The notes under the pieces are model-generated. The model ran no database searches and was not told the origin of the DNA. It saw only the letters and a program-made list of their open reading frames with translations. DNA of 56,518 nucleotides from an uncultured Shewanella sp. (lineage in GTDB: Bacteria; Pseudomonadota; Gammaproteobacteria; Enterobacterales; Shewanellaceae), in contig NZ_CANLKR010000032.1 of assembly GCF_947491715.1 (NCBI RefSeq), positions 1 to 56,518 on the forward strand, read 5' to 3'. A program made the translations under genes and the position numbers. The number at the start of each line of letters is the position of its first letter. Position 1 is the first letter of the stretch. Below are positions 16,810 through 26,248 of this stretch, piece by piece.

Positions 16810-17232
16810 ATGGATTCAAAAACAGTTTTAGGCTTTGATTTTGGTACCAAAAGTATCGGTATCGCTATAGGTCAATCACTGACAGCAAGCGCCAGACCCT
16901 TAGTCTCGATAAAAGCCGAAGATGGGATCCCACGTTGGGAGCAAATCGGTAAACTCATAACAGAATGGAAACCCGATTTTATTATTGTGGGTCTGCCTCT
17001 CAATATGGATGGAACGGAGCAAGAGCTGACTAAACGCGCTAAGAAATTCGGGAACCGCATTCGTGGACGTTTTGACATTAATGTTGAATTTCAAGATGAA
17101 AGATTAACCACTGCCGATGCAAAAGCTAGGTTATTTGATATGGGCGGCTACAAAGCCCTCACTAAAGGGCAAGTTGATGCCATGTCCGCGGTACTCATCA
17201 CCGAAAGTTATTTTGAAAATCAATACCAATAA
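16810..17232 (+). CDS. ruvX: Putative Holliday junction resolvase RuvX / pre-16S rRNA nuclease YqgF
   Basis: A 140-residue RNase H-like nuclease. GFDFGTKSIGIAIGQ holds the first catalytic aspartate, VGLPLNMDG and FQDERLTT (conserved Glu) follow, and GQVDAMSAVLI contributes the last acidic residue. E. coli YqgF is essential and matures the 5' end of 16S rRNA; a resolvase role has also been proposed. It forms the classical pair with yqgE. Confidence 0.95.
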   Translation: MDSKTVLGFDFGTKSIGIAIGQSLTASARPLVSIKAEDGIPRWEQIGKLITEWKPDFIIVGLPLNMDGTEQELTKRAKKFGNRIRGRFDINVEFQDERLTTADAKARLFDMGGYKALTKGQVDAMSAVLITESYFENQYQ

Positions 17233-17252
17233 ACCAAAACGCAGCTCATACA

Positions 17253-17285
17253 GCCCGTGGACCTTAATAAAGTAAGCTCACGGGC
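17253..17285. terminator. Hairpin between convergent ruvX and hemH
   Basis: GCCCGTG (17253-17259) pairs with CACGGGC (17279-17285) over a 19-nt loop. It lies between the two convergent stop codons. No T-run is evident, so the terminator role is tentative. Confidence 0.4.
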
Positions 17286-17306
17286 ACCTTTAAACAGCGA
17301 CCAGCA

Positions 17307-18275
17307 TTACTTTAAATAAGGCCTCACAATATTTGCCATCATTTGAATATGTAAATCATCATCATTTAATGCACTAATATAACGATAACGCTCACCACCC
17401 GCCGCTTCAAAAATCAAACGGTTTTCCCCCTCAATTTCTTCTAACGTTTCTAAACAATCGCTGCTAAACGCTGGACACACTACCGCAATATCTTTGACTC
17501 CTTGTTTTGGTAAGCCCGCCATTGTGGCATCGGTATAAGGCGATAACCATTTTGCCTTACCAAAACGAGATTGAAATGTTGAAAGATAATCAGCTTCACT
17601 TAAGCCTAATTTTTCGACAATTAATTGAGTCGTTTGTATACAGAAACAATAATACGGATCCCCTAAATGTAAATTCCGTTCAGGCATACCATGATAAGAT
17701 AGAATTAATTTCTGAGGGCGGCCATTAAGCTCAAAATCTCGAGTAATCGATTCCGCCAAAGCATGAATAAAGTCAGGATGGGTATGATAACCATTAATAA
17801 AATGCAGAGAAGGCACAAAGCGCCAATGTGACAACTCTTTCGCTATTGCATCAAAAGCTGATGCCGTTGTTGGCGCTGCATATTGGGGATAAAGCGGAAG
17901 GACAACAAGTTTATCAACGCCTTTATTATGCATTGTTTGTAATGTCGAACTCACCGATGGTGAGCCATAGCGCATACAAAAATCAACAACCACATCATCA
18001 CCTAACTGCTGAGTTAATTTGGCCGTTTGCTTTTCAGTAATAGCCATTAGTGGCGAACCTTGTTTTGTCCATATTTGTTGATACAAAGCGGCCGATTTTG
18101 CAGGTCTAATTCTTAAGATGATCCCATGAAGAATGAGCATCCAAATTAATTTAGGAATTTCTACCACTCTAGGATCAGACAAAAACTCGGCTAAATAACG
18201 TCTCACAGCCGATGCGGTTGGTTCATCAGGCGTGCCTAAATTCACAAGTAAAACACCCGTTTTCCCTCGAGCCAT
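17307..18275 (-). CDS. hemH: Ferrochelatase
   Basis: A 322-residue enzyme that inserts Fe(II) into protoporphyrin IX, the last step of heme synthesis. GVLLVNLGTPDEPT at the N-terminus, LVVLPLYPQYA in the middle and the metal-site histidine in LILSYHGMPERN are characteristic; the glutamate-rich ETLEEIEGENR segment is also present. The start at 18275 (MARGKTGV, AAAGGG upstream) gives the E. coli-like length. A TTG start at 18314 with GAGG upstream is an equally real alternative and adds 13 residues. Confidence 0.94.
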   Translation of the reverse strand: MARGKTGVLLVNLGTPDEPTASAVRRYLAEFLSDPRVVEIPKLIWMLILHGIILRIRPAKSAALYQQIWTKQGSPLMAITEKQTAKLTQQLGDDVVVDFCMRYGSPSVSSTLQTMHNKGVDKLVVLPLYPQYAAPTTASAFDAIAKELSHWRFVPSLHFINGYHTHPDFIHALAESITRDFELNGRPQKLILSYHGMPERNLHLGDPYYCFCIQTTQLIVEKLGLSEADYLSTFQSRFGKAKWLSPYTDATMAGLPKQGVKDIAVVCPAFSSDCLETLEEIEGENRLIFEAAGGERYRYISALNDDDLHIQMMANIVRPYLK

Positions 18276-18703
18276 GTGCCCTTTATCTTTACTTAACCCT
18301 ATATACTTAGCCAAATTTGCCTCTTAATGACTCATAACCAATAAGTGCTCTATTAAAGCATAAAATAACAATAATGAAGATAAAATTTATTACGATATAA
18401 GAAGTCTGCTCACTTGTTCGTTATTGATTGCTCATAACTTATACTTCAATGTAACAATTAACCAGTCTCTTCAGCTGAAATAACAAATGAAATCCACATT
18501 CCCTCTTTTGACACATAAATCAATACCCTCCTTGACACTATTTACCGATTTAAAATAATTAATCTACTGGACATTACTCAATTTACTGCTACATATTTAA
18601 TATAATAAGAAAAATTAATTTCAACAATAATAGAGCCTATTTCAATTCATTCCTTATTCAAAGAAATGCGATAGCAATACCTGACAAGAACAAGGAGCTG
18701 TTC
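18276..18703. other. Intergenic region upstream of the Ig-repeat lipoprotein
   Basis: About 390-430 bp, AT-rich, divergent between hemH and the large lipoprotein gene. No Fur box, riboswitch or gene recognised. AAGGAG lies just before the 18704 start. Confidence 0.4.
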
Positions 18704-21700
18704 ATGCGCAAGATAAAATCATCTCATCACCATGCTAACCAGAGATTATTCACGCTCTTAATCATGTTATGCAGTCTATTGTTTATCTCTTCTTGTAATG
18801 ACAGTGAAGTTGTTCAAGACGATAACTTAGTTGATAAGGAAATAACCCTACAATTACTCGTTAACAGTGAAAGCACCAGCAATGAAAGCACTAGCAGTAA
18901 CATTAGTTGGCTAGAAGGCACATTCAGTCTCGATATAGGTGATAATACCAACGACACCATAGTTACCCTTACAGATGGAAATGAGCAGACCCTTTTAGAA
19001 GCCAGCAACGGGGTTATTCATGTTGTAGATACACTCAAAGTACCTTCAAGCGGTATACTGACTCTAAAAGCAAGAATAACAAATTTAGACGAAACTAATC
19101 CCCCTAACATTACCGTCAAATTACAACTATCACACCAAAGCTTTTTTTCCGCCATCTCTCTTTTTGACATAATGAGTGGAGAAGAAAGCATCACTAATCA
19201 CATCGAACTGATGGCAAAAGAAAACACAACCGATTTTGCTTCTAGTTATAATCAAACATCAGTCAATGTTACCGGCAATACAGTCAATGGTTCCGTCTCC
19301 CTTGACACCCCTATTTTATCAAGCAATACATTAGCTGGCCAGATTATGGATGGCGCCAGTGCAAGCATCACCATCCCTGATAACACACCACTGTTCGATG
19401 CCAATGGAGATCCATTCATTGCCGAGGGTGAAGTATCAATGGCCATCAAATTCATCTCAGCCGATCCCAATGGTTTAGCGCCTTTTGAAACGAATCCTCT
19501 ATTTAACTTTCCGGGTGGTTTAGATATAGATAACTTTGAAGGAGATGGACCCGCTGATCTCAATGGTAATCAAAATATTAGCTTTATTAGCGCAGGTTTT
19601 GTTGCCATTGAAATACATGATGAAGCCAATAATCAAGTTTCTCAATTTGGAAGCGATGGAGTTACACTCAACTTTAACGTACCCAAAAGTACAATCAATC
19701 CAAACACTCAGTTACCATTATCATTTGATGATGCCTCAATTCCCCTCTGGAGTTATGATCAAACTACGGGTGAATGGCGTTATGAAGGCAGTGCTACCAT
19801 CCTCACAGAAAATACCGATACTTTTACACTCGAAACCCAAATTACTCATCTATCATATTACAACCTTGACTGGTATGGTTCCGATCGCTGTAAACTGAAT
19901 ATTGATGTTGTCGATCAAGATGGTGTTGCAAACAATCAATCTTTACAAGTCTCATTCACTCGTGAAAGTGGCGGTTGGGCTAGGAAAAAATACGGCTGGG
20001 GTGAACCTCTAGATCAGCTAAACATTCAACGAGTTCCCGCGTTTAAAGGATACTTCCACTTATTTGATGCTAACAACAATCCACTACTCGCTTCAATTGA
20101 AGTGGATAATGAACAAATGGAGATCACAGATACTGCAAAAGGCATATTACTAGATGATTTTTGCTTTGGAGAAACCAATGATTCAGAATACACCTTTACC
20201 GCGAAGCTTAACATTAGCAATCCCCCGCGTATTGATATTTCTCCTTCAGTGACTTTAGTTTGCCCAATAGATGATACTCAAACCGCAACGGCCACAGAAG
20301 GCTGGTATGCCCTTTATGAAAATTACGCCTACAAAGGCAGTGGTCAATTAGATGGCGAGACACTCAATCTCACTAATTTAACCGAAGATGCAAACTATCT
20401 CTTTTACTACAGTGGCCCTAACGATTGGGGAAGAAGCGAATTTACAGCAACCAGCAACTTAACCGATATTCGCGTCGATGCATTATCACTTTGCCCCACC
20501 ATAGAACAAACATTAAATGTTCAGTTTGTTTGTCTAGACGAAGATCAAAACATACTCAAAAGTAAGCCGGCCTCTGCTGCAAATCACTGGGTATACAATA
20601 GTGACTATTGGCAATACATGTGGGGAGAAGCCGATAGCAATGGCAGTAGTGAACTCACACAGACAATTGAAGGGTTTGAATATTTTGCTTATGTTTATGC
20701 AAGACACGGTAGTGACTTTTACTGGTTTTGGGCTCAAGACACCTTTGAAGCTGAAGAAAATACTACAGCAGAAATCGATATTGCCCTGCCTGAAAGTGAT
20801 GAGTTTTGCCAAACGGATTTAAGTCTTGACCTTACAACCAGTACCTTTACCGCTTCTTCTTCAACAGCCGCAGCAGGAGACACCAACAAAATCACATTAT
20901 CTGTTCAAGCCAAAGATGAATTTGGCAATAATATTACCTTAAATGCTGATGAACTCAGCTTTTCAGCCACACCAAGCGATCCAATAACCATCGATAATAT
21001 TCAAAACCTCGGTAATGGTACTTTCAGTGCAGATGCCTATTCAAATACCGTTGGCACTGTTGAAATCACAGCCACGATTGGAAGTGAAACATTAACCAAC
21101 ACAGTCACGTTAACCTTTACCAATACGCTTTCGCTAACCAATGATATCTTCACCTCTGATGTCGACTCTGTCATTGCCAATAATAGTGATGTTGTGACCC
21201 TTAACTTACAAACATACAATCTCGCAGGCACCCCTTTTGGTGAGTCTGCTGGCGATTTAAGTTTTACCCTACCGACTGGTTACACGCTCGTCACTAATGT
21301 CAACAACGAGGATGGCACCTATACCACTACGATATCTGGCATAAAAGCAGGCACATTAACCCTTACTCCCATGCTTGACAGTCAAGCATTATCGACAAAT
21401 TTAAATATTGAATTTACTCAAGCGTTAGATATTAACCAATCCAGCTTTAGTATTAGCTCCGATACTGTCGATGCCGACGGCAGTTCAACCACCATAGCCA
21501 CTGTCATGCTGCGTGACTATAACAATGAGCCATACTTACTCAGCGATGAAACGCTTACCTTCACTATTGATGGCACTGCTATAGAAGTTAGTAGCACAGA
21601 TGAAGGTAATGGTAATCACACTGCCACCTTTAGCTCAACCACCGCCGGAGAGGTCATCATTAGCGCACATGTGGCTGATGATGAAATAGGCCAAGGCACT

Positions 21701-22321
21701 GTCACCTTTACCGCGACAGGCCCAAGTGCCAGTGAGTCAACGTTAACCTTGTCCGCCAATGCCATTTCAACAGAGTCGACTGTCACAGCAACAGTCTCTT
21801 TAAAAACAGCAAGTGGCGATAATTATACCCAAAGTGGTGGTGCGTTAGCCGTCACCGTTGATGATAATGTCACCGTTTCCAATGAGAATGATCATGGGAA
21901 TGGCACTTATACTTTTGATCTCACTAGCAGTGTAGCAGATAATTATACCGTATCCGTTACTATCGGCGATGTGTCTCTTGATAATACTCAAGCGGTCAGC
22001 TTCACTAGTGTCGATGTCAGTAGAACAGTCATCACACCCGATCCATTAACCATTATTTATGTCAACCCTAGCACAGCTGGCAGTATTACAATTTCACTGC
22101 TTCAGGCTGATGATTCTCTCGTTGGCCATGGCGGGCATACTATTAGTTTTACTGGCACTTACTTAGATGTTAATTTTATTACACATGATGGTACAATTGA
22201 TAATAGCGACGGCACCTACACAGCAACTTTTAGCTGTCTTGGAGTCTATCCAAGCAATGCAGATATCACTACACATATTGATGGGATTGAAAGTGTGGCT
22301 TTTCAAATTGATTGTGATTAA
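18704..22321 (+). CDS. Large surface lipoprotein with five C-terminal Ig-like (invasin/Big-type) repeats
   Basis: A 1205-residue protein. A lipoprotein signal ends in LLFISSC with Cys31 as the lipidation site. Residues about 45-400 form an unassigned beta-rich region; 400-700 contain cysteine-bearing modules (for example around DRCKLNIDVVDQDG). From about 705 come five repeats of about 100 residues (starting near 705, 806, 906, 1007 and 1105). Each has a T/S-rich first strand and ends in a (G/E/S)(N/D)G(T/N)(Y/F/H)T-like motif, resembling bacterial Ig-like domains of invasins. A role in adhesion or surface architecture is inferred. Good ribosome-binding site (AAGGAG). Monocistronic with its own terminator. 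Confidence 0.75.
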   Translation: MRKIKSSHHHANQRLFTLLIMLCSLLFISSCNDSEVVQDDNLVDKEITLQLLVNSESTSNESTSSNISWLEGTFSLDIGDNTNDTIVTLTDGNEQTLLEASNGVIHVVDTLKVPSSGILTLKARITNLDETNPPNITVKLQLSHQSFFSAISLFDIMSGEESITNHIELMAKENTTDFASSYNQTSVNVTGNTVNGSVSLDTPILSSNTLAGQIMDGASASITIPDNTPLFDANGDPFIAEGEVSMAIKFISADPNGLAPFETNPLFNFPGGLDIDNFEGDGPADLNGNQNISFISAGFVAIEIHDEANNQVSQFGSDGVTLNFNVPKSTINPNTQLPLSFDDASIPLWSYDQTTGEWRYEGSATILTENTDTFTLETQITHLSYYNLDWYGSDRCKLNIDVVDQDGVANNQSLQVSFTRESGGWARKKYGWGEPLDQLNIQRVPAFKGYFHLFDANNNPLLASIEVDNEQMEITDTAKGILLDDFCFGETNDSEYTFTAKLNISNPPRIDISPSVTLVCPIDDTQTATATEGWYALYENYAYKGSGQLDGETLNLTNLTEDANYLFYYSGPNDWGRSEFTATSNLTDIRVDALSLCPTIEQTLNVQFVCLDEDQNILKSKPASAANHWVYNSDYWQYMWGEADSNGSSELTQTIEGFEYFAYVYARHGSDFYWFWAQDTFEAEENTTAEIDIALPESDEFCQTDLSLDLTTSTFTASSSTAAAGDTNKITLSVQAKDEFGNNITLNADELSFSATPSDPITIDNIQNLGNGTFSADAYSNTVGTVEITATIGSETLTNTVTLTFTNTLSLTNDIFTSDVDSVIANNSDVVTLNLQTYNLAGTPFGESAGDLSFTLPTGYTLVTNVNNEDGTYTTTISGIKAGTLTLTPMLDSQALSTNLNIEFTQALDINQSSFSISSDTVDADGSSTTIATVMLRDYNNEPYLLSDETLTFTIDGTAIEVSSTDEGNGNHTATFSSTTAGEVIISAHVADDEIGQGTVTFTATGPSASESTLTLSANAISTESTVTATVSLKTASGDNYTQSGGALAVTVDDNVTVSNENDHGNGTYTFDLTSSVADNYTVSVTIGDVSLDNTQAVSFTSVDVSRTVITPDPLTIIYVNPSTAGSITISLLQADDSLVGHGGHTISFTGTYLDVNFITHDGTIDNSDGTYTATFSCLGVYPSNADITTHIDGIESVAFQIDCD

Positions 22322-22327
22322 CCACCA

Positions 22328-22361
22328 ATATGGGGCTGCTAACTACCAGCCCCATATTTTT
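22328..22361 (+). terminator. Intrinsic terminator of the Ig-repeat lipoprotein gene
   Basis: ATATGGGGCTG (22328-22338) pairs with CAGCCCCATAT (22347-22357) over an 8-nt loop and is followed by a T-run. It starts 7 bp after the stop codon. Confidence 0.93.
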
Positions 22362-22413
22362 ATGAGGAAAAACCTCACCATAACTCTGATTTCAATAAAA
22401 GCGATTTAAAATA

Positions 22414-24510
22414 CTAGTGTGGGTATTCATTGATTAAGGTATCCGCCGCTTTCTCGCTGACCATATATACCGCGGATGCGATAAAGGTACCCGGAATGCG
22501 GGGAAACACTGAGGCATCAACAACCCTTAAGTTTTCAATGCCTCGTACTCTAAAGCGGCTATCTAACACCGCAAGGGGATCGTTATCAGCACCTATTCTA
22601 GCGCTACCACTAGCATGGTGCCCCCAAGACTCATTACGCACCCAATTTCTGAGCTGCTCATCCGTTTGAATGTCTAACCCTGGTTGAATTTCATTAAAAA
22701 CAAGCCCATTTTGCACCACTTGAGCATTCATTCTTCGTACTGTTTTAATGCCTTCTACAACCGCTGTTAAATCAAGCTCACTGGCATTGGCTTGACCACC
22801 TTGCATTTGTGTTTTTACATCGCCCTCTTCAAAATAATTAAAACGGATATCGGGCTTATCTAATGGATCCTTTGATACAAGGCGAATTTCTCCCCCTCTA
22901 TTTTCAGTATGACCTTTTAAAATCAGCCAACTCCATTTATCACCCGCTTGCTCAGCAGAGCTGTAACCATTGTAATAACCTCTAAAATCTATGGGGCCGG
23001 CAAAAATATGTAAGTCTGCATCATGACTGACACTGGATTGACTTAAATAGCTGAAAATAAAACCATTGGTTGAGAAGAATCCTGTGCCTCTTCCAGTGTC
23101 TTTTCTATCTTGCTTATATTGCGCAAAACAAGGATCTAACAAAGGAGAGTTGACATTACACTCTTGATGAACCTTAAATAAATCTTGGATTTCATTAATC
23201 ACAGCCACTTCATATCTATCTTGTAAGTTTTGACCCACTCCAGGTAAATCATGACGTAATGTGACACCAACATCGGCTAAATGTTCAGCTTCTCCAACCC
23301 CAGATAACATCAGTAATTGTGGCGTATTAAAGGTACCGGCTGATAGTACGACCTCATGCTCCACCTTGACTTGTTTTTTTGGTGTGATCCAAGGAAGCAG
23401 TTGCAACCTATCAGCACTATAGACATGACCTCTGTCAATATATTCCACTCCAACGGCTTGTTTGCACTCACCTTCACATTCCCATTGACCTAGGCTTGTA
23501 TTAAAAACAGGATCGGCTTTGAAAATCACTTTTGTCACTAACGCCCCCGTTTTCACGGTTAAAAATGGCTTACCCGTTTCTGGATTTATAAGCCCTTGGG
23601 CTAAACAATCGTTATAAATTTCTTCACTGCTACGTTCAACTTCAGCATTAACATCTTTAAGACAAGCGGCCTGCAAGATCATTTCACGGGCACCTTTACG
23701 CTGTCCACGATTAATGGCTGTAGGGGTTAGCCAAAGTCCTTTTCCATCATTATCTTTAATGCTCTGGTTCAACCCATCACTTAATGCATCCAAAGCACTC
23801 GCATTAGCAGGAAGGTTTTGTGGTGATTCACTCTCAATCACTGCATTAATGATACTTTCAACAGTCTCTCCATGCATAGCGAGCAAATCTTCAGCTTTGG
23901 GTTGATCTTGTGTGAGCGATTGTTCGAAGCGATTAGCATATTGCATCATTGATTCAGGTTGCCAACTTTGATCGCCTGTTAGCTGCGCAATCCCTTGCCA
24001 GTCACTGTTTTTGGCCAACACGGAAATCATAGCATTATTCGCTGTCGATCCCCCTAATGAGCTCCCTCTTGGATAAAAAATCCCTTTCTTAAAAGGATGA
24101 GATCCTGAGCATTGACATTGACTTTCTTGCATTTCACAGCGCTCGACATCACCAAAAAAGCTTTCACACATCATTTTGCTGTCATTCATCGCTTGCTGAG
24201 GATTTTGAAAATGATCAACTGAAAAATTCCAGCTCAAAAAATCATTTTCTGATGCACTACCATTCGCAACGGGAATGTAGTAATTAGGTAATAGTCCATC
24301 GTCAAAACCCGCCTCTAATAACAAAACACGGTAACCTGCTTGTGCCAATTTTGCCGCCATAGGGCCGCCACCCGCACCTGAGCCCACAATAACAAAATCA
24401 TGTTCTTTTGCTTGAACCTGATTGATTAACCCCATAAATAAAATCAAGCTTAATAACGGCCGCAGTAAAATAGAATAACCCCTTATCACCCATAATACGT
24501 GTGATCTCAT
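22414..24510 (-). CDS. Exported GMC-family FAD oxidoreductase
   Basis: A 698-residue protein. The N-terminal hydrophobic segment ending in LINQVQA looks like a signal peptide, which is unusual for the mostly cytoplasmic choline-dehydrogenase branch. The FAD-binding VGSGAGGGPMAAKLAQAG follows, then GSSLGGST, HEVVLSAGTFNTPQLLMLSG (GMC signature 2) and the C-terminal WGHHASGSARIG with the catalytic His. A cysteine-rich insert (CESFFGDVERCEMQESQCQC) occurs near residue 130. GMC enzymes oxidise alcohols; the substrate is unknown. The start at 24510 has AAGGA upstream. Confidence 0.85.
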   Translation of the reverse strand: MRSHVLWVIRGYSILLRPLLSLILFMGLINQVQAKEHDFVIVGSGAGGGPMAAKLAQAGYRVLLLEAGFDDGLLPNYYIPVANGSASENDFLSWNFSVDHFQNPQQAMNDSKMMCESFFGDVERCEMQESQCQCSGSHPFKKGIFYPRGSSLGGSTANNAMISVLAKNSDWQGIAQLTGDQSWQPESMMQYANRFEQSLTQDQPKAEDLLAMHGETVESIINAVIESESPQNLPANASALDALSDGLNQSIKDNDGKGLWLTPTAINRGQRKGAREMILQAACLKDVNAEVERSSEEIYNDCLAQGLINPETGKPFLTVKTGALVTKVIFKADPVFNTSLGQWECEGECKQAVGVEYIDRGHVYSADRLQLLPWITPKKQVKVEHEVVLSAGTFNTPQLLMLSGVGEAEHLADVGVTLRHDLPGVGQNLQDRYEVAVINEIQDLFKVHQECNVNSPLLDPCFAQYKQDRKDTGRGTGFFSTNGFIFSYLSQSSVSHDADLHIFAGPIDFRGYYNGYSSAEQAGDKWSWLILKGHTENRGGEIRLVSKDPLDKPDIRFNYFEEGDVKTQMQGGQANASELDLTAVVEGIKTVRRMNAQVVQNGLVFNEIQPGLDIQTDEQLRNWVRNESWGHHASGSARIGADNDPLAVLDSRFRVRGIENLRVVDASVFPRIPGTFIASAVYMVSEKAADTLINEYPH

Positions 24511-24911
24511 ATCTCTTATCCTTAATTGATAGCAATAAACAATGTGTTTTTTATAAAAATTAACGCACAGCCACTTCATCATAAAAATAAATGAAAAAAA
24601 CTGATAAAATTACCATACCATGCTAATTCACATTCAGATGTAATACTTTTTGCCTAAATATAAATACTAACGAAAATATAAATCAATGAACGGATGGAAT
24701 AATTAAATATAAAGGAAAAAAGATAAAACAGAACAAAGCAATATAAGAACAATTGAAAAGTTATACTAGGATCTAAGTACCTGAGGTGAAATTATCAGAT
24801 ATTTCGTTTTATTTTTAAGCACAATAAATATGCCGATGACCTGATAACACATAAGTTTCTGCTTTCTAAAGGGCTAAATTCAACTGTTGAAAACTTTTAC
24901 TTAAGCACTTA
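24511..24911. other. Intergenic region between pilU and the GMC oxidoreductase
   Basis: About 400 bp, very AT-rich, no gene seen. It includes the promoter region of the GMC gene and the 3' flank of pilU. No strong terminator recognised. Confidence 0.4.
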
Positions 24912-26027
24912 TCAATCTAAATCTAAGGTGACATTATCTAACGTACTACTAATCGGCGTATTTTCCGATCCTTTTAATTTAATCATTAAACGTAGATCAT
25001 TGGCGGAGTCAGCATGATGTAACGCATTATCATAGGATATCTCACCTCTGTCATATAATAAAAACAATGCTTGATCAAACGTCTGCATACCCTGCTCATT
25101 GGATTTAGACATGGTTTCTTTTAATAAATGTAATTCATTTTTAGCAATTAAACTGGAGACTCTTGGCGTATTAATGAGTATTTCAATTGCAGCAAGTCTT
25201 CCCTTATCACCATAGCTCGGCACTAATTGCTGAGCCACGATTGCACGTAAGTTGAGTGATAAATCAAAAAGCAGCTGCTGATGTTTATTTTCTGGCACTA
25301 AATGCATAATACGATCTAAGGCTTGATTGGCATTATTCGCATGCAAAGTCGCCATACATAAATGGCCTGTTTCAGCAAAAGATAAGGCAAACGCCATCGT
25401 CTCAGCAGTTCGAATTTCACCAATTAAGATCACATCAGGCGCTTGTCTCAATGCACTTTTTAACGCCGCATCAAAAGAAAGACTATCAATACCAATTTCT
25501 CTTTGTGTGATCATACTGTGTCCATGCTCATGCACAAATTCCACTGGATCTTCTAAAGTTAATATATGTCCACTAGCATGCTGATTACGATAATTGACCA
25601 GTGCCGCTTGCGAGGTAGACTTCCCCGTTCCTGTCCCGCCCACCATAATAAAAAGCCCACGCTTACTCATAACAAGTTCTTTGAGTATCTCGGGAAGCTT
25701 TAACTCATCCACATCGGGAAGTTGCGTTTCAATCCGCCTGATCACACAACCAGGCGCTTCTTTTTGCCAAAATGCGCTGACTCGAAAACGCCCAACATCG
25801 CGTAAAGAAAACGCAAAATTCGCTTCTCGAGTCTGATGAAACATCTCTTTTTGCTCAGTATTCATTAGAGATTCAACAAAAGACAATGCATCATCTTTAG
25901 AGAGCTTATTGTGAGCTAGCGGTTTTAGCTCACCCTCTATTTTTGCACTGGGAGCAAAGCGGGCAGAAATAAATAAATCCGATGCCTTTTTATCCACCAT
26001 TTCAGTTAATATCGACTCAACATCCAT
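24912..26027 (-). CDS. pilU: Type IV pilus retraction accessory ATPase PilU
   Basis: A 371-residue PilT-like ATPase. Walker A is GGTGTGKST, followed by the Asp-box region (ILTLEDPVEFVHEHGHSMI), Walker B PDVILIGEIR and the His-box ATLHANNANQALDRI. The C-terminal tail after about residue 340 is characteristic of PilU rather than PilT. PilU assists PilT-driven pilus retraction in twitching and DNA uptake. It lies downstream of pilT in the same direction (standard pilTU order). The ATG at 26027 has GGAG 9 nt upstream; a GTG at 26054 would add nine residues. The start region is triplicated upstream. Confidence 0.93.
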   Translation of the reverse strand: MDVESILTEMVDKKASDLFISARFAPSAKIEGELKPLAHNKLSKDDALSFVESLMNTEQKEMFHQTREANFAFSLRDVGRFRVSAFWQKEAPGCVIRRIETQLPDVDELKLPEILKELVMSKRGLFIMVGGTGTGKSTSQAALVNYRNQHASGHILTLEDPVEFVHEHGHSMITQREIGIDSLSFDAALKSALRQAPDVILIGEIRTAETMAFALSFAETGHLCMATLHANNANQALDRIMHLVPENKHQQLLFDLSLNLRAIVAQQLVPSYGDKGRLAAIEILINTPRVSSLIAKNELHLLKETMSKSNEQGMQTFDQALFLLYDRGEISYDNALHHADSANDLRLMIKLKGSENTPISSTLDNVTLDLD

Positions 26028-26043
26028 CTTCAATACTCCACTT

Positions 26044-26088
26044 TTATCTATCACAAGATTCTTTCAAACATATCGATTTAACACCCAT
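26044..26088 (-). CDS. Possible 14-residue upstream ORF in the pilU leader (2)
   Basis: Encodes MGVKSICLKESCDR then TAA, again behind a copy of the pilU ribosome-binding site. Its stop lies 16 nt before the real pilU start, close enough for translational coupling. Same origin and same uncertainty as the first small ORF. Confidence 0.4.
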   Translation of the reverse strand: MGVKSICLKESCDR

Positions 26089-26104
26089 CTTCAACACTCC
26101 ACTT

Positions 26105-26149
26105 TTATCTATCACAAAAATCCTTCAAACATATCGATTTAACACCCAT
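26105..26149 (-). CDS. Possible 14-residue upstream ORF in the pilU leader (1)
   Basis: Encodes MGVKSICLKDFCDR then TAA. It is preceded by the same GGAG ribosome-binding site as pilU because it arose by duplication of the pilU start. The stop codon lies 9 nt before the next GGAG. It may be translated and affect ribosome flow to pilU; no direct evidence. Confidence 0.4.
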   Translation of the reverse strand: MGVKSICLKDFCDR

Positions 26150-26248
26150 CTTCAATACTCCACTTTTATCTATCACAAAAGTCCTTCAAACATATCGATT
26201 CAACAACCGTCTTCAAGCTTCAAGACGCCATTGATGGCCAGCAAGTAT

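Larger units (their letters stand above)
26025..26207 (-). repeat. Three 61-bp tandem repeats in the pilT-pilU spacer
   Basis: Units at 26025-26085, 26086-26146 and 26147-26207 differ at only a few positions. Each contains the pilU Shine-Dalgarno and start (GTGGAGT(A/G)TTGAAGATG on the minus strand) plus sequence resembling the first codons of pilU. A further partial unit at 26208-26220 has the start changed to ACG. Confidence 0.95.

Noticed and set aside
26027..26054. GTG start for pilU nine codons upstream
   Set aside because: The ATG at 26027 has GGAG at good spacing, and the extra residues derive from the duplicated leader sequence and are not expected in PilU.
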